Shown in pieces: positions 23,276 through 36,521 of a DNA stretch of 64,000 nucleotides. The position numbers were made by a program, and so were the translations under genes. The notes under the pieces were generated by a model that was not told the DNA's origin, ran no database searches, and saw only the letters and a list, made by a program, of their open reading frames with translations. Origin of the DNA: Campylorhamphus procurvoides (Eukaryota > Chordata > Aves > Passeriformes > Dendrocolaptidae); assembly GCA_013396655.1 (NCBI GenBank), contig WBMV01003351.1:372001-436000 (forward strand), in the 5' to 3' direction. Each line of letters begins with the position of its first letter. Within the stretch, counting starts at the first letter, position 1.

Positions 23276-26200
23276 TATAGTATTTTAGTAAATTTGAGTT
23301 CAAAACCTCACTACACAGATATACGCACATAAAAATTTATTTTAAAGACAAAAGCTCTTTTCTTTTTCATCTGCAATCATAACTCACAAGGGTGTTTAGA
23401 ATAGTTTTTCCTAGTAGTTAGACTTCAATAATATAAAAGAATGAGTGGGATAGTCACATTTTCTGCAGCTATTTTACTTTGAACAAATCACTCAGAATAC
23501 CAAAAAATTATCATGTGGAAGGTCTATCTCTAGAGGAGTTGCATATATGTCTCTCAAAGATTATGTTTAAATATTTCATATGTTATATATATAGATGAAA
23601 ACAGCGTAGGTACAGGTGGATACATCATTTATTAACTGTTAACACTAGGTTTAGGCTTCTTTTCTGAAACGTTCTGTGTTCTTACAAAATGACAAGCTTT
23701 CAGTTTTCTGTAGTTTAAGCCTGAATCCAGGTATTGCATTGATTTTTTGGTGATAATTGGATTTGTGCTTCTAGACTATAACTAGTTCAGGTTTCATTTC
23801 ATGAACTTGTATTTTTATTTCCCAAAATGTTTAATTTAATTTTCAATCTCACTTCTCATTATTTATTGTTTACATTAGTAATATTTTTCTCATCTTACAT
23901 CTTAAAGCACCATAACAGAAGAGTTGGAATAAATTAAACTAAACAAGCAGTTAAAAAGTTTCAACATCCATTGATTATATTATTTAAAATGCAGTTTGAC
24001 AGGCTTTGGTCTACTTTTTTCCATGTACGATACTAGAAGGATGATGTGCAAATTCCACTATGAGATTTTTATTCTCCTTCTAGTCTATTGCATGTATATT
24101 GATCTAGTGGTCAGCCCCAAAATCCAGAATGAGGAAGCTAATAATTATTCTCATGCACCCTTTTTTTCCTCACAAACCAATATTGAAATATTTGATATTT
24201 GAGCAAGATTTGAACTGATATTAAACAAACTCTTGTCACTTGCTGATTTTACTGTCATTTGTTGAAAATTAAACTAGCAAGAATTTTATAAGTTGATTTA
24301 AGATTAAGAGTTAGAAGAGGAACTGCATGAAAAAGGCAGATTCTGCGGGCCGTCACTGAGTCATGGTCTCATATAGCTTGCCATTGCTAATGTACTTTAA
24401 GTGGAGCAATGGGAACTGAAAAAATAATGAAAAACGTCTCAAATTTGCCTTCACTGGTGTACTTTTCACCTCAAATCATATACAGTGAGCTTTGCCTGTT
24501 CTCATTTTTTATTAATATTCCACAAGTCCTGCATGTGTTTGGCTGAGGGCCCTGAAAACTCCAAATACAATAGGTGCTACTCTAGGAGTAATGGTCAAAT
24601 TCTAGATTGTCAGTATTCAGTAAAGAAGAGTATGGGAAGGTCTAGTAATAGCCAACAGGTGTGTGAAGTGCTATTATAAAGAGAGCAGAGTCAACTTCTT
24701 TTCTGTAACTTTAGATTCTACAATAAAGATCAGTAGACAAGCATTACAGCTTTTACAGTAGAAATTAGTTATTAAAAAACAAACAAACAAAAAAACCCAA
24801 CAAAGCAAAAAAAACCCCAAACAAACAGAGTGCTGTGTAGTTCTGAAAAAGGTTCTCAGGGAGGTAGTAGCATCTCTGTCCTCGGAGGCAAAACCACAGC
24901 TGACATCATCTAATTTTGTCAACAGTCATCAACAGTCTGTTGCATTTCTTTAATTCTGTGTTCTGTGGAATATTTCTTTATGCTTGAGGACCTGCTTAGC
25001 ATGGACTTAAATGATAATACCATACTTTAGACAGTCTGTTTAATTCTAAATTCCATAGCTGTAAGAGTAAAGGAAAATAATAGCTCCAAGTAGACTGTGA
25101 AGAAAATTTCATCAGTACAGATGAGTTTCTGATTATCATCCCAAATACTACTATGTAGCTAGACAGCACTGAGATACTTGCTGCTTGTTTTGTGGCAATG
25201 CTGCTGTGATTAACTTATGCTGTGAGGGACTCAGCAAATAGTAATATCCATCAAATTTCTCAAGGTGAAGGAAGGACATTCCTTTGCGTGTAGAAGATGT
25301 TCACTTAATGTTGAATTTTTCAACCTCATTGCATGCAATAGAAGGAAATATTGTCACAGTAAGTGAAGGCCACTGCCTTGCTGACCTGAAAGATCAACAG
25401 AATTTTCTCACTCAGCCAAAAAAGCAGAGTGGGCATCTAATCATGCATTACAAAACCAAATAATTTCAAGTTGAGGGAGTTAATTGAAAAGTTATTTTGA
25501 ATAGCTTTTATGAAATAAGATATGAAAGGACCTGTTTTCTGTTTATCAACGCAGAACTTGTGCCAGCATGAACAGAATATAATGCTATTTACAAAGGTGA
25601 ATTCCGTTTTCTAAATCTGCTTCCTTTCTAGCAGCTGGATTTTCTTGGCCTAATTTCTCATTTAGCTAAAACAATATAAATAGAAAGTGACTCCAGAAGT
25701 TATTTCTTTGTCTGAACTGGAGAAGAAAACACTGTGTTTAAAGGTCACCTCAGAGCCACTTGTTGCCGTTTTTGGAAATAAACTTTTCCAGTCCTTTTCT
25801 AGCTATTGGAAACTGTTTCATAGTTCATGAGAGATAACAATAGCTAGTAGCAATGAAAGTTGCTATAAAAAGGATGAGAAATGAACTGAATTAGTCTAAA
25901 AAGGAAAGAATGCCAAGATAATCTCGTGGCATTAAATGGTGAGTTGTAAATAAGTGGAGGATCCAATCAGAAATCAATGGACCAAAACTGATATTTCATC
26001 AACAGGCAATTCAATGAACAGAACAAAGAAAGAGATGATGTGCCATTATCTCCTCTTCCTCCAGTGTGCTCTCTTAACATAGTGAGGCTGATGTTAAACA
26101 ATCTATAGTCACTCACAAGTTTCATATGTTGAACTTAACACCTTACCTGAAGATTTTGAAATTGGCTCAACATTTAGATGCAATAGAGCTATATCAAAAA

Positions 26201-27009
26201 GGAAACTTCTTAGCAGAAAGATAACTCACCAGATTGCAATCAGTCCTTCAACTGACATTTTGATCTTGTCAGTGAAATTCATTAATTACAGCATCTAAAC
26301 TAGTACATATAGGAGAGGGACAATGCACAATTCAGAAATATTGGATGACTTAGAAAAATGGGATCTTGCTTTACTTTCCCTGTTGCTTTGATTTCCTATC
26401 TACCTACATACTCTCCCCATCCATGTTTTTCTGTCTGCCTCTTTCCATTCTGCCTTAAGAGAAATTGTGTTCTGCAAAATCAGAAGATAAACCTAGATTA
26501 GAGAGGAATCAAAAACAAAATCAAAGAATCAAACCAATAAATGGTCTTTGTTGACAGTGAAAACAAGTCAGGATTCACAGCAGCTACTGTGTGCCATATG
26601 TACTATATTTGCCAATCTATAACATAAATCTATGAATGATAACTTATTCTACAGCTATCGAAAAAATCCTAGTTTTTCTCATATTTTCTCGTATTCTTTC
26701 TACACCTCTTTTGGCAAATGTAGGAAATTACTAAAATTTGGATTGATCTACTGAAATTTTACACAAATAACTTTTTCTTCCTGTCCAAAAGAGGCCACTT
26801 AAAAAAATTAAAATCTTTCCTTTTTTTTTTCCGTTCAAAAAACCTTTTTTGAGTTTGTTTGATAAGTTTTTGACTGTATTTTTGTAAAAATAGTTTCATT
26901 TTACCTTTAAAATTCTTTTGTTTAATTTTGATACTAATTTTCTTCTAATGAGTGATTTTGCAGTCTTTGGTATTACTTTCTCAAATGGTTTCCTATACCA
27001 TAAAACATT
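23276..27009. other. AT-rich unassigned DNA
   Basis: No gene or dispersed repeat recognised. One A/C-rich tract near 24.8 kb is listed separately. Confidence 0.55.
24774..24828. repeat. A/C-rich low-complexity tract
   Basis: Consists of 'aaaaaacaaacaaacaaaa' and similar units with CCC/CCCC interruptions. Confidence 0.9.
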
Positions 27010-27487
27010 CAAAGATGGATCAGTTTGTGAAGGATTGTAGCCCATGGGAAGGACTCATGCTGGAGAATTTTATGGACAACTGTGTCTTGAGGGAGGGACC
27101 CCACAGTGGAGTGGTGGAAGGACTCTTCTCCCTATGCAGCACCAGAAACAGCCTGTGATGAACTGGCTGTAACCTCCATTTCCTGTCTCCCTGTGCCACT
27201 GACAGGGAGGAGGGAGAACTTAGGCAGATGGGAGAGGTGGGGGAAGGTGTTTTTAAGATTTTACTTCTTATTATCCTGCTCCGATTTTGATTGGTAATAA
27301 ACTCAATTGATATCCCCAAATCTGCTTTAAACATGACAGTATTCAGTGTGTCATCTCTCCCTGTCCATATCTCAACTCATGAACCGTTTGTTCTATTTTC
27401 TCTTCACTGTCCACTTGCCAAAGAGAGTGATAGAACTGCTTTGGTGGGCACCACACCTGGCATCCAGCCAAGGTAAACCCGTCACGA
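27010..27487 (+). mobile_element. LTR-like avian endogenous retrovirus terminal segment (+)
   Basis: This matches by pattern a widespread avian ERV terminal sequence. It shows 'gtttgtgaaggattgtagcc' near 27022 and 'gagggagggaccccacagtg' near 27089. Then come 'tgtgatgaactggctgtaac' (27151 onward), 'ggtgtttttaagattttac' and 'gattttgattggtaataaac', with an AATAAA signal at 27296-27301. The end is 'tttggtgggcaccacacctg' and 'catccagccaaggtaaaccc', closing near 27487. No retroviral gene lies next to it, so it is a solo or truncated LTR. The left boundary is uncertain. The several short frames within it (27020-27334 minus, 27106-27297 and 27291-27594 plus) are not genes. Confidence 0.78.
27296..27301 (+). 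promoter_or_regulatory. AATAAA polyadenylation signal within the LTR
   Basis: A canonical hexamer in the position expected for the polyadenylation signal of this LTR family. Any present activity is unknown. Confidence 0.6.
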
Positions 27488-29312
27488 GGCAGTCAACATG
27501 CCAGGAGCAATTTTGCTTCTTCCAGACCAAGGTTGTTGTTGAAGAGATTTTAGAAAGGATAGTTTTTCGATTCAGTGATTACATCTCTGATTAATCCTGC
27601 TTTATGTTCCTTGGTCTCTTTGTAAGGTCTGGATTTTAGAAGCATCCAAGATAAATGACAGACTCATAAACTTCAGTAGAATTAGGTCAAGATCTTTATT
27701 CTCTTGTTCCTTTTCCTGCAGAATAGGATCCTGTGTTTTTCCATGGTGAAAGAATGCTTTGAGAGGTGGTATAGATGCATTAGAAAACAGTCAAAGAACA
27801 CATTTTCAAAAAACAGAGTTATTAATAGAAACCAATATTCTTTTAAAGGAGTGTGGTCTTGTCCACCCAAACAAATTTAGAATATTTTCATACAGAACAA
27901 CTGGTCTTTGTTCCTTTTAACATTGTGTTCATTGGGTGGACATTTTTCTGTCTTGTTTATTAAAACTGTTTTTCCCCTACTAAGTGGTGGTAATTTTCTG
28001 AAACAATGAAGATTCTTCAGGAGAAAATGTAAGGAAATTTGTGCTCAAAAAGCAGCAAAATAAGGAAGATACGCAAATCAGAGGAAAAAAGCTGGTTTAG
28101 CATTTTTTATCTAATACTTTTGCTGCTACTAATCATGGGCTACAAGGAGGAAAATGAAAGCAAATAAAAGAGGGGTAGTGATCTCTTTAAACACAAAAAC
28201 TAGTGACAAGTTTTCTATTTTTTATCAAAAACAAGTGCTTTTATTTGCTGCATAAATGTGTTCACCTTTTCAATGTCTTTGGATGAACCACAATCCCAAA
28301 TCAAATATTGTCATGCATTATTAAATTAAGTCAATTATATGTCAAACAGATGACGTTATGTATTAAATTTGTGCTGATAGAGACTGCATTTTTAGAGGGC
28401 AGTCAACATATTAAATCCTAAAAAGAGGCAATATATTTTTCTGCTTGCAGATCCCTTTGTAATTCACTGGGACACATATTATAGAAGTTCCCATATACCA
28501 AATGCAACCCTAATAATTTACAGGGAAATGTAGTGACAAAGAATTCAGGAGACTAGAGGAAATACAAATCTGTTATCAACTTTAGACATCAGGCTGTGTT
28601 GGCAGTTTTTAATTCTTCTAACATTTGTTCCACTTCTGCTTTTAATTTACCTTCAGTTTTCACTACCTCATGTGACAGCCTCCTGGTATCCATATGTTAT
28701 TGCTTTGACAAAAAAAAAAAAAAAAAAAGCTAAGAGAATCCAGTAGCTCTTCTCGCTAAACTTCACAGTGTGTTTACTGTTTAGTATCTTGTACATGCCT
28801 AGCAGGTGCTTACTCTTAACTTTGAGAGGGTATCTAAGCGGCAGCTTTTCTGCTTCTCACCTTATGCTGCATCTGACCATCTGTGCAAGGATTGTTTAGA
28901 ATGTCCCTGATTTCTTAGCCCACCAAACTCTACACTCACAGAAGTTAAGCTTACAAAAAAAAAAGAAAAAATCTAGTTGCCTGGATTATTGATTAAAAGA
29001 GGAAAAAAAAAAGTAAAAGGTCAAACTTGAAGCCATATGGTAAATTCTTGCCTAATAGTATCATGAAAATAGTGCCTTTCTGAACGGTAAACTAACCTTT
29101 CACAGATTTTAATTACTATGCTACACACACAGAGAAAGTTCTCTTGTATACTTTATGGAAAGAGCCTGTTCCAGATGATTCATGTAAAGGTTTCCTTGGA
29201 AATGCAGAGATCCACAACATTGTTCTACTGGACTTGTTGCAGACATGAGTTCCTCCACAACTAAGGCTTAATTCTAAAATATTTCCTCTGTCCATTGTGA
29301 TTGTATCTAAAG
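27488..29312. other. AT-rich unassigned DNA
   Basis: No gene recognised. It includes an A19 homopolymer near 28.7 kb. Confidence 0.55.
28710..28728. repeat. A19 homopolymer
   Basis: A run of 19 A residues. The upstream DNA does not look like a retrogene or SINE, so I do not read it as a retroposon tail. Confidence 0.9.
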
Positions 29313-29510
29313 CCTTTCCTTTTCTTTTTCCTTTTCTTTTTCCTTTTCTTTTTCCTTTTCTTTTTCCTTTTCTTTTTCCTTTTCCTTTTCCTTTTCCTTT
29401 TCCTTTTCCTTTTCCTTTTCCTTTTCCTTTTCCTTTTCCTTTTCCTTTTCCTTTTCCTTTTCCTTTCCCTTTTCCTTTCCCTTTCTTTTCTCCTCCCCTC
29501 CCCTTCCCTC
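29313..29510. repeat. (CCTTTT)n polypyrimidine microsatellite with two unit lengths
   Basis: The plus strand is almost pure pyrimidine. Five 12-bp units (CCTTTTCTTTTT) occupy 29318-29377. They are followed by 14 uninterrupted CCTTTT hexamers (29378-29461) and then a degenerate C/T stretch. The long Lys/Arg/Glu-only or Phe/Pro/Leu-only open frames at 29261-29609 on both strands are translations of this repeat and not genes. The mirror-like polypurine/polypyrimidine composition could form triplex (H-DNA). Confidence 0.97.
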
Positions 29511-29585
29511 AACCCTAACCTTCATTCCTCCCTCTCTGCCTTCCCCTTCCTGTCCCGCTTTGCTTTTCTTTTCTCCTTCTCCTTT
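29511..29585. repeat. Degenerate C/T-rich extension with one telomere-like unit
   Basis: Begins 'aaccctaacc' (29511-29520), one and a half copies of the vertebrate telomeric CCCTAA unit, then returns to C/T-rich sequence until about 29585. Confidence 0.75.
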
Positions 29586-32500
29586 GAAAAGTACAAAAAT
29601 TCAGTTTAAAATAAATATGCATCACAAATTCAATTCCTACATATAGCTACTTGACTATAAAAAACCTTCAGCACCAATGATGTTGAATTCATGTGAGTAA
29701 AACTGACAGAATCTGATCCAAAATAACTGAAAATAGTAATATCTGCTAGTATCACACAGAGGGTTAAGTACATCTAAGGCTTACAGAAGTCCTGGATAGA
29801 GGTAAGCACATTAACTTTCCTTTACTCTTTTGGGAATAGAAACAGATTGGCCAGATGACTTTTGCAAGTTTTTACAGTAAGTCATGAACAGTGGTGGAAA
29901 ATACAATACAGAGCCAGGCAGCTCTTAACTTTAAGCCCTAGACAACACGTACTCCTTATCTTTGCTAATAGTTGATCTTCAAAGACACACTGGGGGCAGC
30001 AACCCTTTTCTTAAGGCTTTCATTGTTTGGATTGAATTTTTTTCCTAAATATAAGTGCATTTTTGTTACCTTTTATTTCTCCTTATTTTCAACATACGCT
30101 ATTTGCAAGGTTATTACCAGCTGTCTCTGAACAGCTAAGCTGGCAGTAGGCTCACTTTTGGTTTGGACTCCAAGCTGAGAAAAGACATGCTGTACCTCAA
30201 GCATGTTTCTTGATTTCCTCAGAAGACAGCTGGAGTTTTAAACTGAAGTTATTCCTTTTTAATTGCTGCTCAGAAATTGTGTGCAGAATGTGACACTAAA
30301 AAATCTGCCTTCAGTTTGGTCCCCAGAATCAGCAATCCAACGTTCAGCTACTTTTTGGAAAGGAAACTAGTAGTAGAACTTCCTGTACTGCAGGTTCATA
30401 GTGGAAGACCAAAATTTCCTACAATTTTGAAAACATAAGGGCTAAAAAGAATGTGTGAATTATTTCAAAATTATTTCATTGAGTAATTTCAGAGGTAGGG
30501 CAGGAAAACACTCCTTTTTAACTGAAGACAGTGCATTTCTTTCTTCAGGTTTTTTTCACTCTCTGACTTGAAGTTAGAAACCAACCCCCCAAATATATTA
30601 CTGGTGCTTTCAGAAGTGGTTGACAGACAGTATCTTGCCACTTGCAGAAAATGACTGTTATTGCCTAAGGGAAACTGAAGTGCAGATAGAGACAGGAAAA
30701 TTAAGCAATTTACAAACAGTGGTCTAGATACTGGGTTTGAATCAAATTTATTTTATGTAATGAATCCTACTCAAAGCCAGCAGAAAAGATTTAATCTTAT
30801 TAGGACAATTTCTTGATAAATAGTACTGTTTTAAATTACAAATTATGGTGTTAAAATGAGGAGTGACTTCAAGCAATGTAGTGAAAAACTGTTAGCAAAA
30901 TGAAAGCTCCATTCTCTGCTGTCACAGTTCTATATGGACACAATGAACTTATAGAAGGAAAATAGTTTTTCTACTTCTCTTGACAGATTTAGTGATTATA
31001 AAGATTGTATATTAATGAAATAAATTTATTATATTTTAATTTGTTGAGCAAAAGATTTTTTTCTCTGTCTAGAATTATTTCTTATCTCCTTTCACCTTGG
31101 GGGTTTTTTTATTTTTCTTTTGAGGGGTAAATTCAAATAAATAAAACTCTTTTGTGTCAGCAGGCATGCATTTGGACATGTCCTTAATACTTTTCACATT
31201 CACTATCACTTTTTTCCTTCTAAAAGCCAAAAAGGTTCCATTTACTCTACAAGACTCAAATCTGTTAGACTTTTGCAGATTTTGATGTTAGAGAAAGGGC
31301 TTAAAAAAAGGTAGGTTGCTAATCTCTGAAAAAAAAGGACTGAAGTTACTTTTTTTAATAGGCCTGACCTGCTAGATAGTGAACTAATTTAATTACCCTC
31401 TTTTGCTAATTAGAAACCTTGTGTCTGTGTGAAAGTAAGTACATGCATGTGCTGAAAAACTAGTTCTAAAAAGCAATTAAACAGTTAATGGAAATCCCCC
31501 TGCTTTTTGATGTATTGAGTCTAAATTTGAATGGCAAAGACACTTAAATTGGCAAAACTCAGTCTAAGGGAAAAAGTGGAAATCCAAGGCATGCCTGTTA
31601 CACTGATAATGTTCTCAATCTGGCTTTTCTGTAACATCGTCTGAATGAGTTGCTCTTCTTCCACTCTCTTCTCTGCCACCTAAAATGCTTCCCTTAAGTT
31701 CTTCAATAAAATATTTCATTTTCATTGGCGCTTCTCCGCCTCGCAGAACATCATTTAGCACAGCTCAGTAGAGGGACAAGTTTCTGTAACATATGACACA
31801 ACTGTGCTTTGGCAAAGGTGTGCTGACATGCTTCTGCTTCCTCAGCAATGATTCATGTCTGGAGCTTTTCCCTTCTGCCTCTTCCCATTGATTGGCTTCA
31901 GAGCTACCTGGCACACTTGAAGATTTGTAGAATCATTAGCCTTGGTATATGCAACTGGGTTGTGTGTGTGTATCTGCATTGTGATACGAGAATTAGTTCA
32001 GTCAAGATTTAGTTCATTTTTTGTTGTTGTTAGATTTTCCTTGTTTGTGTTTCCTTGTTTTGTGCCTCTGTTTTTTTTTTTGTTTTCTTTTTAGATCCTT
32101 TAAATCTTTCATTACACAAGCAAATATTACACAGCAAAAATGTAAAAGCATTTTCTAGTTTAAGGTCTGTAACTTTAAAATAACTCTGATGATGATAAAA
32201 AAGCTTGGTGTCCACCTTCCCCCATTCATACAATCTAATTTAAACATATGTCTGGACTTTGCTCAAACTTTCCAATCCCATTCTTATAGAAACCAAGTAA
32301 GAAAAGTTCCTTACCAAACAAAAATGTTTAATAGTTGGTTATAAGTGAAACCAGGAGGTTACAATGAAACCCGAGCGGAGTGAACTGCTACTGCAAAACC
32401 TCAAATGGAGGAAACCAAGCCTCATTTTTTGCATTGAAATATCAGAGCACCTGGGTTTCACTTGAACAATTTTATATGTGATCATATATATTCCATTTCA

Positions 32501-35500
32501 GAGAAATGAATATACTTCTTCCTCTGTACAGAACAACTTTAAAACCTAAGGTTGCAGATTCTGAATTGTGACATTTTGAGATTTCATCTCTGTTGTAGAT
32601 GGATTGGCTGGTGAACTCAGAATCATGCCCTACTCTGTCTTCAGAAGGGCTTGAGGAATGGATGTACATCAGTTGTCTGCTTTCATCTGAAGTCCAGCAC
32701 ACTGTCATCTCATCCTCAGCTTTATTGCTCTTCTTATTCTGGGCAGCTAAATCTCAGCCTTCAGATGTAGCCCCATGGAAGGAAAAGTTGAGCATGTACA
32801 GAAAGGCCTTTGCCAAAGCCTCTCATGATCAAGTATGTACCTGAAATGTTGTCTTCAGGGAACAATGTTCTCTGAAAACTGTTCTTCCATACAGTCCTCT
32901 GCCATGGAGGCCTCATTTTGATAAGTTGCAGATTAATTTTCCATTTAAATAGTATGTTCTGCCAGTGCAGAGGCCTTCTAATTTAGATTTGATTTGATGG
33001 CCCTTTTTGTGATTCACGGGGTAAATCTTATGGGTAACTGATTGCCAAAATTATGTGAAAGACCATTTGACGTTCATGAAAAAATTCTATGCCAAATGAC
33101 TTCTGCATTTATAAGTGCAAAAGACCTCTAGGTATTAAGATGTAGAGGTGGATTTATAGCCTGTTAAGTCCTGCCATAATTTTTATTGCAATAGTTAACT
33201 TTTTGTCCAATTACTTATTCTAAGTAATGAAATATTTTCATAGTTTTACTGGCTTATATTCACAGTCTGTGTAAATTCCATGGTTGGGAAGATTTTCCTG
33301 ATGTTTAAACTTAATTTTTTCTTTTCCCTGCTACTTTTCACCCTTCTTTAGCTCCTATAGTCCTTTTATAAACTCCTTTATTTTTCAGTTGTTTTTCTCC
33401 TTCGTTTTTCCCTACCAAGTATTCCTCCACAAAAAGCTTTTTACTTAACAATAAGTTTAGTCAAAGAAAGATCTTAAGCGGAGAAAGATCTGTTTCCTTG
33501 GTTCATTTTGTTTATTTGGGGCTGTTTGTAATGGTTACAAATGGAGAAAAGATGTTTTCTTTGTGAGACCTTTCACTAAATCCCAATACTTTAATTCTTG
33601 TTGTCTGTGCCCTAAACATATGCTTACAATTCCAAATGTCAAAAATATTAAAATTTTATCTGACCTTAAATTGGCAAGAGAGATTGAACCATTATAAAAC
33701 CAGAGGTTAAACGAAACTGCTGATGCTGATTGTGATGACAACACTGTTTCATCTGTTTCATTAAATGACATTTCAACTGGTAGTTGCCAGGCATGAGAGT
33801 AACATGGAGCAAAAAGACTTAATTAAAAATAAGAAGGAGGAGTTACACTATGTTCCATATGAAAAGAATAACCCTGAATCCTGATTCACTGCTGGAAATC
33901 AAACTTCTTTGTGCTCAAAATTCTGTTCTTGCCTAACAGAGGGAAGTGTACAGAGGTAAATGTGTTTATCATTTGGGAAATTTATATACGGTTACAGATA
34001 TATGCACTATCCCACCAACATGTAGAAACAAGATGTGGGAAGGACTGACAATCCTGCATCTCCAGGAGATGCATCACTTTAGGTGAGTTTCCTGCCTTAG
34101 AAAGTTCTATAAACTCTTATGAGAAGTGGTCAGAATTTGAAAGCTTAGAAATCGATGCCAACTTCAGAGTCACTGCTAGTCTCTCTACATCAGACTGGGC
34201 ATGTAGGAACAGTCTCAGAAACAGTCAGAATTCCTTAACACTTGCTACCAGTCTATTCATAGTGAGTGTCAGCTGACTTTTATATACCTTGTACAATATA
34301 CTGCCCACTGAAATAGTGGATTTAAGGAAATTTTTTTTCCCAAATATATACTATGTGCCACATTCATCAAATTAATTCCCATGTGTCATGTTGTAATTTT
34401 TTATTCTAAGTGATTGTTTTGGATTTTTACCTTTAAAATTAGGTATTTTTTTTCCTTGCTTGTTTGTACAATTTCAAATCTTAAGCAGAAATAACAGTAG
34501 AGGCCCACTGTAGGACCCAAATCATGATCAGAGTTTCATTTGGGTTGAACCCTGCACCCCTAGAGAACTTGTTAGGAGATGTATGGGTAGGAAATAAAAT
34601 GATTTGTAATCTGTGTTATGAAATCAATTGGTAGAAGAAAGCAGTTCAGTATTTTGCTACCAGGTAGAAAAATTCAAGGGTCATTATAAGTGTTTTATAA
34701 TATATAAATTTTAAAATCAAGTAGAATTTGTTACTTTTTGGTCAGTGATAACACACTAGATGAACCTCAGAGGGTAAGAGCAAGTCAGTCAGCTTGCAAC
34801 ACAGTATAGCAGCTTACTAAAATATAACTCTCACCTTGTAGAATATGTAGGACAGTCAAAAATGGAACTAAATCCAGGTACATATGAAATATTAAACTTT
34901 AAAAAAATAGTGGTGTTATGAATGAACTCATGCCATGAGTTGTTTGCAGTTTGCTTCCTGCAGCCATCCTAAAAGACTTAAATTATCTTTTGAATAAATG
35001 TCAGATTGGTCCCATAACATCAGCCTCTGCTCTCCACAAATCACAAATTAAAAGGTTAAAATGGATTAATTAAAAATTATAATAATTATGTTCCATACAA
35101 ACAGAGTACTATTGTACCTAACTCTGTAGGAAGTTTTGAGTAAGGCGATAAGTCTAATAGAAAATAAAATAATTTGGTTTTAATAAACTGAATAATTCAG
35201 TGAAAAGCTCCCATGATGGCATTTGGGTACTGGGGGGCTGGGTTTAGTTGCATTCCTATTCCAAATAAAAAAAAGTGTCCCAGACTTATAAGGACACTTC
35301 CTGCAGGGTAGTTTCCTATTTGCTGCCTGACAGTCTCCTATGAAGGAATCCAAAAGGGTGGATAATTTGTCTTTGCTGAAGCTTAACACCAAAGTCTAAC
35401 ATACCTTGCCTATAATGAGAAATACAAAAACACTGATGAAATAACAAGACATCAGCATAGTTTTTCATGTCCTGTTTTCTTCCTCTTCCATAGGAGTCTT

Positions 35501-36207
35501 TGAGACATGAAAATAATATAGGAATTTTTAATTTCTTGATCAATAGGAAACACAGTGTCAGACCCAAACCATTCTGACGTTGCTTCTGATGTGAGACCAT
35601 TTCTGCATTCCCCATGTTTGTTTCCCCCACATCAGTGTGGCACAGTCTTGTCTTTAGTCTGTCTGCTAAGTTTCTGGCGTTAAATTTTCTTAGTTGCCTC
35701 CATTCTTTGTTTTCATTGAAACATCTAACTTGTGTTAAGATTAAACGCAGTTGAGGTACAGCGCCTTCTCTATCCTCACCTAATGTATCAGATACATACT
35801 GAAACATCAAAGTTTAATTGAAAACTCTGAAGAATCTGGGCCCTATGCTATTATGTGATGGGTCTCTTCATGATTCTGTAAATCCTCAATGAGTTCAGAG
35901 GAATTCAAAAGTTCTTTGTTGCGGGTAAGTGCTATGGAATAAGGAACTTCTTTTACCATGAGAATATTTACTTTGTGTTGAGCAGTGACAGTAGTGCAAT
36001 GCCAACTGAGTTTGATTGAGTTGCCAAAGCACAGGAAACATGAGAAAACTCCTCTGTTCCCAGAAATGGATGAAAAAATATATTGGGGAAGGTCAGAAAG
36101 TTCATATAGACTGGAGAAAGCAAAAGAGAGAAATACAAAAAAAGGAGCATAAAGAAGACCAAAGATGAATGAAAGGACGAAACACCACATGAAGAAAAAC
36201 CCAGACT
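29586..36207. other. AT-rich stretch without recognised genes
   Basis: About 6.6 kb. No dispersed repeat was recognised. The longest open frame, 35316-35810 on the minus strand (164 codons), has no motif I recognise and is treated as unproven. T-rich stretches occur near 31105-31125 and 32075-32092. Confidence 0.5.
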
Positions 36208-36493
36208 GACAAGTTTCAAAAAGTTTTACTGTTCAAATAGCATAGATAGTTATTTATTGTATTAGAATAGGAATAATTACTTTTCTATTGTTCAATTGTT
36301 ATAATTGGTTGCCGTACCCCTGTTTCCCCATTGGTCAGCCTGTGGTGCACTGCACCATCTCCTTATATGGCTGACCACTCCCCAGTTCTCCCTTGTTTGG
36401 CACAGTTGCCCCCCCATTTTCCCTTCCTTGGTGCGTTCCGCCCTAACTCCGCCCTCGACTCCTCCCTAGTTCTTGAATCTTCCACCCTGAACC

Positions 36494-36500
36494 TATATAA
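36494..36500 (+). promoter_or_regulatory. TATA box of the LTR
   Basis: TATATAA, preceded by a C-rich segment with CCAAT boxes and followed 15 bp later by AATAAA. This is the usual U3/R arrangement of a short LTR. Confidence 0.65.
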
Positions 36501-36515
36501 GTCCCATGTGCCCCT

Positions 36516-36521
36516 AATAAA
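36516..36521 (+). promoter_or_regulatory. AATAAA polyadenylation signal of the LTR
   Basis: A canonical hexamer in 'cccctaataaactggcc', located just downstream of the TATA box as in compact LTRs. Confidence 0.6.

Noticed and set aside
28710..28728. A19 as the poly(A) tail of a processed pseudogene or SINE
   Set aside because: The preceding sequence has no recognisable cDNA or SINE body, and no target duplication was found.
29261..29609. Long open frames on both strands encoding Lys/Arg/Glu repeats or Phe/Pro/Leu repeats
   Set aside because: They are translations of the (CCTTTT)n simple repeat and are open only because the repeat unit contains no stop codon.
32599..32844. 81-codon plus frame (and the 78-codon minus frame opposite it) as an exon
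   Set aside because: Somewhat protein-like composition, but no convincing branch point, acceptor and donor combination on either strand.
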